Position numbers and translations under genes: made by a program. From Silene conica (Eukaryota; Streptophyta; Magnoliopsida; Caryophyllales; Caryophyllaceae): a DNA stretch of 64,000 nt. Location of the stretch: contig CM055314.2 in the NCBI GenBank assembly GCA_029255685.2, forward strand, positions 7,706,399 through 7,770,398, written 5' to 3'. The notes beneath the pieces are model-generated. The model had not been told where the DNA came from. It was given only the letters and a program-made list of their open reading frames with translations, and ran no database searches. Of the stretch, positions 36,331 through 48,524 are shown piece after piece; position 1 is the stretch's first letter; each line of letters opens with the position of its first letter.

Positions 36331-36421
36331 ATGGCGACGCCTACCCAAAACATTTGCATCTTAATCGTCGCTTTTGACTTCTAAGCGAGGGTGACAAATT
36401 TGTTCAAGTCGAAGTATGAAG
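36331..36421 (+). pseudogene. Response-regulator exon 1 copy (nonsense)
   Basis: Opens MATPTQNICILIVAFDF then TAA. The first Asp of the receiver pocket is Ala. Donor GAAG|GTTTGT kept. Confidence 0.6.
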
Positions 36422-37024
36422 GTTTGTACCAAAATGGTGAGTGTTAGCATTTAAATTTATTGGACAAAAGATGTGGTATATGTTAGAATTTTGAGAAAAA
36501 CACAAACATAGACTGTAGAAAATATCTTAATACATTTAATACGGAGTATCATGTTTCCCATGTTCTACCAATTAGAGGTGTGACCAAACCGTATCAGAAA
36601 TTGGGTTTACAAAATCTCACTTTTTAAGCATCCTTACCTGATACTGATTTCCGAATATCTGGAAACCGTTTATGCGGTATTCGGTGCAATTTATGTAATT
36701 TTATGTCTTATATTATTGTTTTTTAGCGATTTTATGATTTCGTAATAAACTTTAAAAAATCAGATTTGTATATTTGTATATAAAATAAGAGATTATCGTG
36801 TAAGAGTAAATAGCATAAAAATGTATATTGATATTTTGTCGTTTTATGATTTTATTTTAATATTTTCTACTCCCTCCATATTTGTATATTTGTATATAAA
36901 GTAAGAGATTATCGTATATCCAATTTCAAAATTTGTCGATACGTATCTGATATGTTTTATATAAACCATATTGCATATACGAAAATTCGTATCGAATATA
37001 CGAATATTCGTAGAATTTAAACCG

Positions 37025-37056
37025 TATGTATATATATATACATATATATATAGAAT

Positions 37057-37127
<71 letters not shown>

Positions 37128-37131
37128 GTAC

Positions 37132-37178
<47 letters not shown>

Positions 37179-37190
37179 CATATACATATA
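37025..37190. repeat. (TA)n-type microsatellite
   Basis: About 165 bp of alternating TA broken by GTA/CATA variants. It lies in the flank of the last response-regulator repeat and is self-complementary. Confidence 0.95.
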
Positions 37191-38009
37191 ATTAAACCGT
37201 GTCGTATATTTTTGCTCACCCTTACTACCAATCCACTCATGGCGTGTAACGTAAAATGTCAACTTTTAAAATATAGTAACTTTTAAGAGGGTCTTTTATG
37301 TTGTATAATGCTCCACTAATTTTCTGCCTTATTTGCAAATTTCATGGGTTTATTTTTCTTCCTTTTCATTATGAAGTTCACGTACAACGTTAACTTTGAC
37401 ATGTTTCAAAAAAGAAAAAAAAAACATGAAATTTGTAGATAAGGTAGAAAATTAGAGGAACGATATACCACATCTTTTGAAAGTTAACATCTTACATTAC
37501 ACGCCATGAGTGGATTGGTAGAACATGAGAAACATGATATGTGTAATCTTTACAGGACATTCTACTTTTACTTTGTAGAGATGTGTTTTCACAAATTCAT
37601 AGGATCCATTTATATTGTCACCAGTTCATTATTCGACTTTCTAAACTTGTTGAAAGAGTTATATACTTATATTTCATGGCTACGAGCTCATAAAATAAGA
37701 AAACAAGTAATCAAAAAAAATGAAAGGTAGTGTATAGAATATGCAAAAAATTGGGTAACATGTAGAATATCCCTAAAAAAATGAACATTAGAAGAGGATA
37801 TAATATACGATTAGACGATATCTTACTATTGTAATTTCATTTTCTCCACTTTTTATTTTTCTCCCGCCTCAAATTGATAGTTCCGGCTTCCATGCCATGA
37901 TTCATGTGAGCTGATCTACAAGAAGTTAAAGAACTTTTTGAGCAAAGGCTTAAAATCCATACTTCAGGTGTCAAAAAAGGAAAATGCAATTGTATTAGAT
38001 GGGATTCGA

Positions 38010-39340
38010 GAAAAGTAACCAAGATGGGAGTCATGGATATGATAATCCCCTTCAAAATACTTCATACTTACCAAAATAATAAGTGAAAAAACAAATAGCA
38101 CAACTAGATGGCGGGTACCTGGTACCATAAACAATTTCACCTAAATTTAAAACATCAGCCAGTGACCAAAAAAAAGAGCTAGAAATTTTTTTGTCGACAA
38201 ACTGCAAGTCTGTAACAAGTATACTGTAATTATATAGCAGATACACCGCTTTAACAAAGATCTAAAACCTTTCAACTAGACACACAAACCTACACGAACA
38301 GAAGCAAATACAAAACAAAGATGTACTTACCATATTGTGAGTTTCCGGCAGAAAGTATCTGGCAAAACAAGCTGTAGTAGTTGGCATCCAAAGCTGGAAC
38401 TAATCGCAGGCATACGGTCCATGTATCATCCTTACACTCCATAATTCATTGAAAGATGACTGTGAGCTACTCGTCACTGAATTTTCTCTGCAGAGAGCAA
38501 ACTACCAGATCAGAAATACATTTCCACTTGACAAGTGACATAATGACATGCAACAAGTTGTAGCTAATTATTTTTACCACGGGTATTTTTACACCGTTAT
38601 AACGCAAGGAAACCTAACCATACAATATCAGGCGTTAGCGTGTATAACTAATCCATATAAGGCATGTGCTAAGTCGTGTGATCCAAACAACTATCCTTCC
38701 ACTATGTTTCCAAATGCGCACAAACCCTAGTGAAACGCATGGGCAGATTGCGGAAGCTTGGGGAACGTGCCCACCCCACCCCAATAAATGCAATAAATAA
38801 TGTTTTTGCATAGCTATTCACGTGGGCCGCTGACTAACATTTATTCTCCTGTAAGACCGGCTTATACATCAGTTGTGTAAAACGGAATCATCATAATGAC
38901 CCTTTAGATTGAAAGTTCGGTTAGTTGGTTAAAATCTGTTTTATAAATTTCTTGTGTACGGTCGACCGCCCTACTTAAGAGTTTGTCTCTGATTAAGTAA
39001 AGTACACATTCTTACTACGGTTACCTAATTCGCTCAACCAAACTGCGAATTACGAATTAATTTACACGAATTACAAATTCGAATTACATTGAATTATGGT
39101 GTTTGGTTATAATTTTATCGAATTATGCTTCATTTAGAGCGAATTGCATATTAGTATTAGGAATTCAAATTGATCATATTCATAAAAATCTAACATCATC
39201 AATTCATAAAATTACTGAAATTACTCCAAGCTAGAAAATTTTCAGCAACATAAACAATCATTTACAAAACCATACAATCAATGACCCGATTTCCATTTCT
39301 CGAAGTTTCATCCTCGAAAATCGATCCCAATTCAATTAAC
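38010..39340. repeat. Segmental duplication, copy 2
   Basis: Counterpart of 31205-33840 without the 1.6-kb extra segment. On the minus strand it keeps the exon-like block with a GTAAGT donor at about 38335 and a possible acceptor CTCTCTGCAG at about 38490. The two copies differ by a 4-nt indel that changes the frame, so no protein is called. Confidence 0.75.
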
Positions 39341-39690
39341 CCACCAACCATTTCCAATATATCAACATATAAAAACCAGAAATATATAAAATCAACCCAT
39401 GAAATTACTGTAACTGCTCCAACCTAGAAAAATTTCAGCAACATAAACAATCACTAACAAAACCACACAATCAATGACCTGAATTTGATTTCTCCGAATT
39501 CCGTCCTCGACAATCAAGCACAATTCAATTAACCAACGAAATATTTCCAATATATCAACATATAAAAACCACAAATATATAAAAATCAACCCATAAAATT
39601 ACAGTAACTGCTCCAACCTAGAAAAATTTTCAAGCACAACTCAATTAACCCATGAAATAATTCCAATATATCAACATATAAAAACCACAA
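39200..39690. repeat. Tandem repeat, about 193-bp unit, 2.5 copies
   Basis: AAATTACTG.AACTGCTCCAA..CTAGAAAA..TTTCAGCAACATAAAC recurs at about 39208, 39401 and 39596, with TTCCAATATATCAACATATA in each. Only one unit is present in the 33.7-kb relative. Confidence 0.8.
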
Positions 39691-39772
39691 ATATGAAAAA
39701 GAATATGAATAATCATGAACAAAGCATAATTCAAACTAAAAAAACACAAAAAATAAAGTGAGAAAGATTGAA

Positions 39773-39938
39773 CCTTTGGGAACAAATTGAACAAATTGGA
39801 ATAACCAATTGGGAAGTCGATTGAAACAATCATCTTATTGTTGTGTAGATGATCAAACCCCTCGAATTTTGAATTGGGTTTTGGCATTTTCAGGAACACT
39901 GTCAAACACTCAAACCCCATTTCAATTGAGTTATTCAC
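39773..39938 (-). other. Small open frame, possible first exon, unrecognised
   Basis: ATG at 39938 opens about 55 codons (MNNSIEMGFECLTVFLKMPK then PNSKFEGFDHLHNNK) to a weak donor-like CCCAAAG|GTTCAA. A TATA-like TTTATAGTG sequence lies just upstream. I do not recognise the peptide, and it may be chance. Confidence 0.2.
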
Positions 39939-39939
39939 C

Positions 39940-42773
39940 TCCTTGTGTGCTGCTTTTATAGTGTGTTTGTAAACACTGAGATACTTGGATAAGGCAACTA
40001 AATGGATCTAAATTCGTTTGGTCTTGTTTAAAACCGTCTTGATACTGTATTTCACCGTTTTTCTTAATTCTATCTTTGTTTTGGATATCTTAATTAACAT
40101 ATCTCACCGTCATTTCTTTATTCTACCTCTGTTTCGAATATGAGTGTCGTTTTAACTTCTAAGTTAGGACGATTTTAGATAAAAGTTGGTGTTGTTAAGG
40201 TACTACGGAGTAGTTGCTACGCCGTACTAGATAATTTGTATGTAGAAAATGGACAATTCGTGTCATTATGTCGAGTTTATTCACAGGGTATTTTGATCGA
40301 GTTACGGTGACTTTAGTTTAGTTTGGTTTGGTTTACATTAGTTTTATTATCTCGGCTAAATTATATTTAGTTTTGTTCTGTTCGGAAAGTTTTTAGCAGA
40401 GTGAACGAAACTCCGTTAGACGAAGGTGAACGTTGGTTTTTGGTTTAAATGTTTCCTTATAATTGTTTTGTTTTTACGATTGTGAGTTACTCCTTTTGTT
40501 GAGATCAACCGTTAGAAAGTAAATTAGTACTCTTCTCAATTCTTTGTGCGATAAATATACGTAAATCCCGTGTCATAATTTTTTTTACATGTCGAGTTCT
40601 TAACCAAAGATTGAGATACAATTCTTTATTAAAAAAATACTTTAGATTTTTATAACAAACTCGAAGTGGTTTACAATTTTGACTCAACGTCTTCCCAGAA
40701 CAAAATTTAATCCTAATCTAGTTACGTAAACAATGTAAATAGAAAACAAACTAAACAAATTTCTATCGAGACGATTCCGTGAGCTGAGATACTATGTCCC
40801 ATTTTTGTCTCTTATCTCCTATCCCGTAATTATTTTTATTAAGTAACTGATGTGTCATAAGGAGAAATAATGGAACACAATATGGAGCACCAAATGAGGC
40901 ACAAAATCCGATTTTGTATACTTTAGGAAAGATATTCATTTATTTTTAGTACATTTTTCTCTCTTAAAGAATACAAGGTATTATATTATACATTTCCATT
41001 TCAGTATTTCACCCATTAAACCTTATCTATTTCATAGTCAAATTAAAATTACCCGGTCAATTTAGAATTAAAAGCATGTTTGGTCTAATTTGTTAAAATT
41101 GGGTTTTTATAAATTAGTACTCTTCTCTCTTTTCTTTTCGCAATTAAATACTTTAGTTTCTTCTTTCAAATTTCTATTACGTACTGAGTTCTTATCCAAA
41201 TATTGAGATACAATTTCAATGAAATTACTTTAAATTTCTAATTTCAATCTTCATATTTTAGGAAAGACGTATTCTCCATTTATTTTTGGTACATTTTCTC
41301 CCTTTTGGGAATACATAGTATTATATATTTTAGAAAAGTCATCCTCTCGATTTATTTTTGGTACATTTTCTCTCTTAAGGATTACATGGTATTATATTAT
41401 ACATATCCATTTTAGTATTTTAGTCATTAAACTTTATCTATTTTTAGTCAAATTACAGCTAGCCAATCAATCTAAAGTTAAATCCGACCCATTAAAAAAA
41501 TATTAAAACTTTATTCAAGGCCGTCTCCGAAATTTCGGGGTCCATGTGCGCGATTGTAAAAGTCGGCCCTCAATACTTTATATAAGTATTATTTTGTATA
41601 TTTACATAAAATAGAATTAGAAATTATTATACCACCAATTTTTTATAAATTATTTGGAACTTCATTAGTTAAGCTAAAAAAATAATGTAAATGTACATTT
41701 TTTTCCAAGACTAATATATAAAACTTGAAAAATCAAGAAACTTTTCCAAGATGCAGGAATTGAAACCGGGATGCCTCAACTAATACCCAATATTCCACTC
41801 ATTTAGACAAATGATTTATATGTTACGTAAAGTACGTATATTACTGCACCAAATAGGCAAATATTATAAAATTTGTGTTTACTTATCCACTGGACTACCA
41901 AAAATTCAGCGCTCTGTGCAGCCACACGATCCGCGCATGCTAAAATCGGTCCTGCCTTTATTTTTTTTTTTAAGATGATAAATAAACAATATCCGAATTT
42001 TCTTTTTCAATGGTTTTCTAATAATAGGCACTTTGTCAACTCATGAGTTGGTCCTAAAATGTTAGCCTCGACTCCCCCACATTCAATGAAAAAGAAATTG
42101 AACAAGGAGACATGTAGTTGACATGCCAAATCAATAACCCCAAAGAAGCAATGTTTATAACTCAAATTATTAAACATTCATGATCTACCTAATTTAATAA
42201 TTGTTGCAACAATGACATTCATATTACTTAGATAGATTGATAAAACGGTCCGCAAATTAGGATTAGCAGAAGCGGTCGCTCGTCAAATTTACTGTTTCCT
42301 AGGCCTTAACTTGTCTTGAGTCAGCCGGACTGAAAGCCTAAACTTCAACAAAATGTGGACTTAAGACCGAACCTAAATAAATCTGGTCCGGGTACAATTC
42401 AAACTAAATGATTTGATCATATCCAATTTAAGCCGAATATTTCCGTTTCAAATAAGAATTCCGGCAACAAAATTCCAACCAGGCAACAACAAACACAAGC
42501 TTCCTTTTTACATTCCTTCATTGGTTTGTCCCTCTATAGATTCTTCTCACCAAAACCCATTTTGACCAAAATCCACTATATTGTCTATATTCCTACTGAT
42601 CTATCATGCATTCATACTCATAATTTATAAAGTTTCAATCTTTTGAATTTTTCTAACTCATTTTGACTAAATTCCCACTATAAAGTTTTCATTTTTATGA
42701 TTTTCTGCAAATAATTGTGCTTTTTTATTGTCTGATACATCATACATTCATACCCATAACTTAAAGTTTTAGT
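39940..42773. other. Intergenic with local duplications
   Basis: No gene seen. 'TTTATTTTTGGTACATTTTC' and the following CTCTTAAGGATTACA-type block occur near 40940, 41280 and 41355. A degenerate GGCCGTCTCCGAAATTTCGG..ATCGGTCCTGCCTTT stretch (41515-41955) looks like a transposon remnant without clear ends. Confidence 0.5.
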
Positions 42774-42860
42774 CTTCCATCCTAATTATTTGTTTACTTT
42801 GATTAATATACGTCTCGGAGAGACTAGAAAAAAGTAAACAAATGATTGAGATAAAGGAAG
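42774..42860. mobile_element. Very short Stowaway-like hairpin MITE in a 5' flank
   Basis: CTTCCATCCTAATTATTTGT plus TTACTTT is followed after about 30 bp by its inverse AAAGTAAACAAATGATTGAG plus ATAAAGGAAG. The 87-bp element ends 67 bp before the start codon at 42928. Confidence 0.75.
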
Positions 42861-42927
42861 TAGTAAAAAAGTAGAGATTGTGTGAGAGAAATGGTGGAAT
42901 GGAGAAATTGAGGAAGAAAAGAGAGAA

Positions 42928-45900
42928 ATGGCAATTAACAGTAGAGGAGTATTGAAATGGGTTTCTTCATATAAAAGGATTACTTTAATTGTTTGTTCAA
43001 TTAACATTGTTATTGGTTTATATGTTCTTCATTGTCTTTACAGTTCTCTATATGTTTACACTGATACCAGCAGCTCCATTCAGTACGGTAATTTTCTTTT
43101 CTTTGATTGATTAGCTGTATTTGTATGAATTGTATCAGTGGCGGATGCAGGATTTCGGGTTTTAAGGGTCTTAGGAGGATTTTTGATAATGGGTTGTTTT
43201 GATTTTGCTCAAATTGTTGTTCATGCATGTTTGATGAATGTTGATTAAGCTGTTGACTGATTCATGAAGTGTTTGGAATACTTTGTATGTGAATTGATTA
43301 GTTGCATTTGTATCAGTGACGGACGCAGGATTTTTTGGAGCTCTGTAGACTATAGCAAAAGATTTGAGCTATTATGTACATTTTACGAGTTTTATTGAAA
43401 AGAATTTGAGTGTCTTTATAATAATTGAAACTCAAAAATAATACATATAAGCTCTCTAAGATTTCGATTTTAACACCTATGAAATTAAAATGTAAGTCAA
43501 TATTTTTAAAAGCTCAAAAAAATTGCATATAAGCTCGATTAGCTTTGTATTGGATGTACGATGCTCATATACATTTGGATGAATAGTCATATTCGTGGGA
43601 ATTTTTGTATAATTGTATTGCTGGGTTGTTTTGAATTTGCTCAAATTGTTCATGGATGTTTGATGAATGTTGATTATGTTGTTGACTGATTCATGAAGTG
43701 TTTTGGATAGTTTGTATGTGAATTGAGCTTTGTTTTGATTAGTTTAGAAGTGTTTGATTTCTTCAACTCTGCATAGTGTAGTAAAAGTTACAATTTGAGC
43801 TATTTCAACCAAAAGTTAGCTTATGGTTGATGGTCGATTAATGATTTTATAGCTTAATATATCCCTCGAGTGAATGGCATTTACTCATTCGAGATTAAAG
43901 AATGGATAATGCACAAGTTATGAGATTTCACTAAGAATTAGTGACTCGAAGGATCTGAATACTCTTTATGAGAATTTGATATTTGGTTTGATTACTTTGA
44001 TTTCTTCTACTCTTTACAGTCCATACTATAGTAAAAGTTTCCATATGTGACTGTGAGAGAGCCATTTTAGTCTTTAGCGTCGGCTGATGGTTTCGGGCTT
44101 ATCAATGAATTTATACCTTCATTTACACTGATTTCTTCAGGTTGACATATAGTGTACTAAAAGTTACACTCTGAGCTATTTTGAGAAGAAGTTAGCTGAT
44201 GGTTGGTGGTCCGTCGATGATTTTATACCTTAATATGTCACTTAGGCGAATATCCTTTGAGATTAGAGAGTGATAATGCACACATTTGAAAGAACCGTTT
44301 CAACTAAACGCCTAAGTTGGTGGTTGATGCCCTTTTGTGATGTTTATAGGTTCCTCACACAAGCTTTTCTGTTGTTTATGGGTTGCTTTGCTTTAGCTGC
44401 AGTCGTGTTCCTGCATCTCCATTTGCTTTTTTTTTTTGCAATTGTACTATTATTATGTCCAACCGGCTTGCTCCTTCGACTGAATTATGCTTGGAAATAT
44501 TGGTTGAATGATTTATGGTATACTGTGATTTATTCAGTTCAGAACTTCTTTTCAGGAGGTTTAGAATGATGGTCTTACTTTGTTATGAACAGATATTAAG
44601 TACACCCCAGATGAGATAAATAGAATGGAGGAATCTCTCCGAATTAGGGAAGCGTCAGAGCCTATAGAACTCATTAAAGTGGTAAGACTGGTTTTTGTCT
44701 TCTACTCCGTATTTCACTGCAACAGCATTACATCACCCAATGTTTCAGGGGACTGTCATAGTATTAGACATAGGCCCTGACGCTGCATCATGGTCAAGTT
44801 ATCAAGGTTTTAGAGGTTACCACGACCATTCTTTGAGGAAAGATCCGCCACATGTATAGTGCAATGATCAAAATTGGGTTGCGAGAACCAATTTCGAGAT
44901 TAATAAACCGAGGTTTAATACCATGCTCAGCTCCTGCAGTTCTGCCAATGAAAGGGTAAGGGTAAGGGGGTTGGATGTTACTCGAATAGTTCAACTTTGG
45001 CTCCATCTGAAATAGAAACGTTTTCTGTTAAATTAATAGCTGCATGTGATTTGGAAAGTTTCTGAACAAAGTCTTTGAGCTAATGGATTTTTCATTGCTG
45101 TTATTTGACCTTTAGTTCAACACATGCAGTCAAAGTGAAGTTCAATTTAGCTACTGTTAATATTTTGATTGTTTTTTTTTGCTGTTTACAGTGATGTTCA
45201 TGCACTTTGTTTTCCTTTAAAGTGACACCTCTTTTCTTTTTGGTTGTTTAAGGTTAAGAGTTACACTACGACATTAGCTGAACAAAGGCGTAAGCCAAAT
45301 TTACCACTGCACTTAAAGCAGTTGATTAGAGATGAGATCCTGCAACAGCTGAGAAGTTTGCCTGAAAATGCAAATCTGACTGAGCAAAGAGGTTGGTGCG
45401 TCTAATTTGCGGTCTTTGTTACGGAGTATTTGTTAATCTACTTTGTGTTTTATGGTGTTGCTACTTCCTATTCTTCATGCACACAGCTTTATGTAGCTGA
45501 GCCCTTGAGACTATGGAACTGTGAAATAAGTACATTTCGTCTTAAACATAGAGAGCTACATGATAGATGAGCCATCTCAACCAAAACCTTAAGGTGATGG
45601 TTGAAGCCCAACTATTATTAATATTCCTAATACGCTCCCTCACTCAAATGCTCATTGGGCTTGGAGAGTGGTTAGTTTGCACAGGCTCCCCATATCGTGT
45701 GCTGGGTTTCCACTTCGTGTTTTTGAGGGGTTTTGAGGTTGCCAGGATTCGAACCCGTGACCTTCGGTCACACTGGCTCTGATACCCGTGACCTTAAAGT
45801 GATGGTTGAGGCCCAACTATTATTAATATTCCTAATACTACATATCGTTTGCAATTCTTTTGGCATACATTAGATGATTTCATAGTTTATCTACTTGCAG

Positions 45901-47853
45901 CCAAGAGAGCTGCTACTTGATCCTTGACTGCATGATATATTGAATCTCAATTTGAGACTTGATCTAGATTAGATTGTCACTAACTGATCTCAACCATTGC
46001 GTCATTAGAGCAGCCAATACTCCTCATAAAGCGCCAAAAGCGGTTGTTTAAGCTTGAAAAGCTTGATAACCCATTCTCGACCCGGTTGCAGCCTAGACCA
46101 CCATGCTTGACTGGAGTAAATGCTACGTCATTTCGTTTTTAGAGATATTGATTGAGAGAACGGCAACTTTAAGTGTATTAAGGGAAGCAGAATTTTAACT
46201 GGCTTCCTATTCCAAAACTCTGCCTGTAAACCTTATACTGTTATAGCCCATTTTGTTTGTTACTAGGAGTTTAGGACTGACTAACTTCAAACAGTAACCC
46301 CTTTTATTACTATCCGTATGTCATTGGATGTCGTGTTATTACTCACTAGTCACTTATGGCTCCGATATGTCTTTAAGTTGTCCATGTATCTCCTTTCACT
46401 TGAAATATAGGTAAACTAGGACCACACTGTTCATTCGTTCCTCATTAGCAGTCTGCTGTTTTTTTTTATACGCAGAAGAACCGTCTCTTCTACTTGTCTT
46501 CTTGATGTTAATGTTAATGTTTTGTGTAACACGACTCTCTCTCTCTAATTGAAAACAGAAGCAGTGGAAACCTGGAGAAGAAGAAAATTAAATGAAACAA
46601 GCCTACTTCTTCTCGGTGAAAATAATGCCACGCAGACGATATCAACCGATGAAGCTGGTGTGCACATTTAAAGTTTTGCATTTTAAAGTTTTGCATTTTA
46701 AAGTTTTGCATTTTAAAGTTTTTTGATATTCAGCATCTCTAACCACAATAATTTTTCGTGATTCTTGTCTTTTTACTTTTTTGTAGCCCTTTTAGTCATG
46801 GCCCTGCAATCGAAGTGGTCTATGGTTATGGACGAAATCGGATTGTGGATACCACAAATGTTTGTCAATAAGGAGCACATGGATAGACCTTCAGACGTAG
46901 ATGAGCTTGGTAAAGTCTATCGATGCTATCAACTACTCTTTCCCCTTTTCTTTTTAATAAATGACATTTTTGAATGTCATGGAGGCGTTCTGACTCCACT
47001 ACAACAACAACAACAACATCAGAGCCTTAGTCCCAAAATGTTTTGGGGTCGGCTGACATGAATCATCCTTTGGAACCGTCCAGGGTGAACTCTCATCTCG
47101 ACAAGAGAAAAAATAAAAAAATAATTCGAAAAAATATGGAACTTGTATGGGAAAAGGGCAAAAGGCTTACATACGAGTACACAAAAATCGTATAGGAAAA
47201 GGCTTACATAAGATATTTACTCGTATTTTTGTTTTGTTTTGAGAGGTATTGAAGAGAGAAGTTCTATGTTTTGACTGTAGACAGTCTCTTGGCAATTTTC
47301 GTGTCAATTTGGCAAATATGTGACATTTTTTTTTTGTCTCCAGAGGATTATTACCCGTTGCCAGGAAAGCCGGTTCCGTCTGAATGTCATGCAGAACTTC
47401 ATACGGATTATGACGGGGATGCTGTTAGATGGGGTCTTACCCACCATAAAGAGAGTGCAGCTGACTGTTGTCAGGCGTGCTTGAATCAGGCTAGACTTGC
47501 CAAGCCTGGTCAAATGAAATGCAATATATGGGTTTATTGTCCATCTGAGACGGGTTGTTATTCTCCTGACATTTATGAACATAAGAATCAGGAATGCTGG
47601 CTAAAATACGTAAGTACTTACTCGTGTGATGCTCAGTGCGTTATACACGACAGTAAAGTCCAACTCTTTTCGTATTGTTTTTTAAAAGCGTTTCATTGTG
47701 GTTGCCGTTTGCCTTATAGCTTACTATATAATGTGATGACTGCAGGCCGAACAACCCAAAGTAAATTTCAAAGACAAATATACAGAATCATATCGAAGTA
47801 CGCACCCAACAGCGCCATTAATCGTTCCTTGGGTTTCTGGGGTCATTTCATAA
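42928..47853 (+). CDS. Membrane-anchored Cys-rich conserved plant protein, function unknown, complete, 7 exons
   Basis: The exons are 42928..43087, 44593..44681, 45253..45391, 46559..46657, 46787..46909, 47344..47609 and 47746..47853. They total 984 nt (327 aa plus stop), in phase at all GT..AG junctions. Residues about 17-43 form one hydrophobic segment (ITLIVCSINIVIGLYVLHC), likely a signal anchor. A charged helical region follows (YTPDEINRMEESLRIREASE, then LPLHLKQLIRDEILQQLRS). The C-terminal part is Cys-rich: AELHTDYDGDAVRWGLTHHK, ESAADCCQACLNQ, CNIWVYCPSETGCYSPDIYE and QECWLKY, ending VPWVSGVIS. The Cys pattern (CCxxC..C..C..C..C) recalls PAN/apple-like folds. I recognise this as a single-copy plant family of unknown function; a secretory-pathway (ER/Golgi lumen) location is inferred. 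Introns carry a TRIM, a 15-bp minisatellite and a SINE-like tail. Confidence 0.9.
43190..44260. repeat. Direct duplications in intron 1 of the 43-kb gene
   Basis: GGGTTGTTTTGA.TTTGCTC through GACTGATTCATGAAGTGTTT occurs at about 43190-43295 and 43617-43730. A second pair (GTTAGCT.ATGGTTGRTGGTC) lies near 43815 and 44195. The element-like start CAGTGRCGGAYGCAGGATTT appears at 43138 and 43315, related to the HO2 intron element. Confidence 0.65.
45561..45837 (-). mobile_element. TRIM retrotransposon with 5-bp target duplication
   Basis: Two LTR copies (45837 to about 45786, internally shortened, and 45632..45561, 72 bp) flank a primer-binding region (TATCAGAGCC) and about 150 bp of non-coding internal sequence. 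The target duplication is CTACA on both sides (45556-45560, 45838-45842). The LTR runs 5'-TA..CA-3' rather than TG..CA. It lies in intron 3 of the 43-kb gene, antisense to it, and is the same family as 6178-6450. Confidence 0.88.
46669..46720. repeat. 15-bp minisatellite in intron 4
   Basis: About 3.5 copies of AAAGTTTTGCATTTT. Confidence 0.9.
46970..47070 (+). mobile_element. SINE-like repeat tail
   Basis: Contains ACAACAACAACAACAACATC then AGAGCCTTAGTCCCAAAATG and TTTGGGGTCGGCTGACATGA, a motif set widely dispersed in plant genomes and associated with SINE-type repeats. The left boundary was not defined. Located in intron 5. Confidence 0.5.
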
Positions 47854-48524
47854 TGAAATGACCCCATTATTTCAACAATCAGATACGTAGCTGCTAAAAA
47901 CTTTGTTTTGGCAAACGAGGCGATTTCAGGCAATTACTGAAAGGGGACAAATTGTCCAGCTTCTTCAATTCTGAAGCCGATTTTCTTTGTCAATCGTGAG
48001 ATCGTGCCATACTTGAGATGACTTATACTGGTTAGCATAGACATTGTGTTGTGAGTACATTGTTTTGTTATGTACTGTATGTGTAAGAATGTAAGTTGAT
48101 GTACCAATGTGTAACTCCTGTAATTGATCAGCAAAGATCAGTCGATCGAGTCATTTTCAGAGCGGACTTTCTTTTCTTATGTTCGGTTGCTTTATTTTGA
48201 CCTAGATAGTGTTACTAAAAGGGTAACACTATAAACTCAGAGAGTCGATAGTGAAGTTTTTTCAACATATTTGATGAACATTGTACTCCTAATATGGCTG
48301 ATTGGCTGGTTTCCCATGGAAGAACTATTCATGAAATTGTCAATCGGGACTGGTTTGAACTGCAGAGGATGATCATCGACATTGTGAGTAACTCGTTTGT
48401 AACCTCCTGGTTTGTAGTTCTGTACAGTCTGAGCTCGGAATCACCCCTTTTGGAACATAATGCTCGAAAAATGAGAGTTACCAGCGCGGTCTGTTTAATG
48501 TTTATGTAAGAATGTTGATTTATA

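Noticed and set aside
36844-37286. Several overlapping Tyr/Ile-rich open frames on both strands
   Set aside because: They are translations of the (TA)n microsatellite and have no other support.
41515-41955. A further transposon with GGCCGTCTCCG/CGGTCCTGCC ends
   Set aside because: The ends match poorly as inverted repeats and no duplication was visible; kept only as an intergenic remnant.
48294-48509. Open frame beginning MADWLVSHGRTIHEI, briefly taken as part of the LINE RNase H
   Set aside because: It lies outside the LINE target duplication (48525-48818) and does not continue into it; probably chance.
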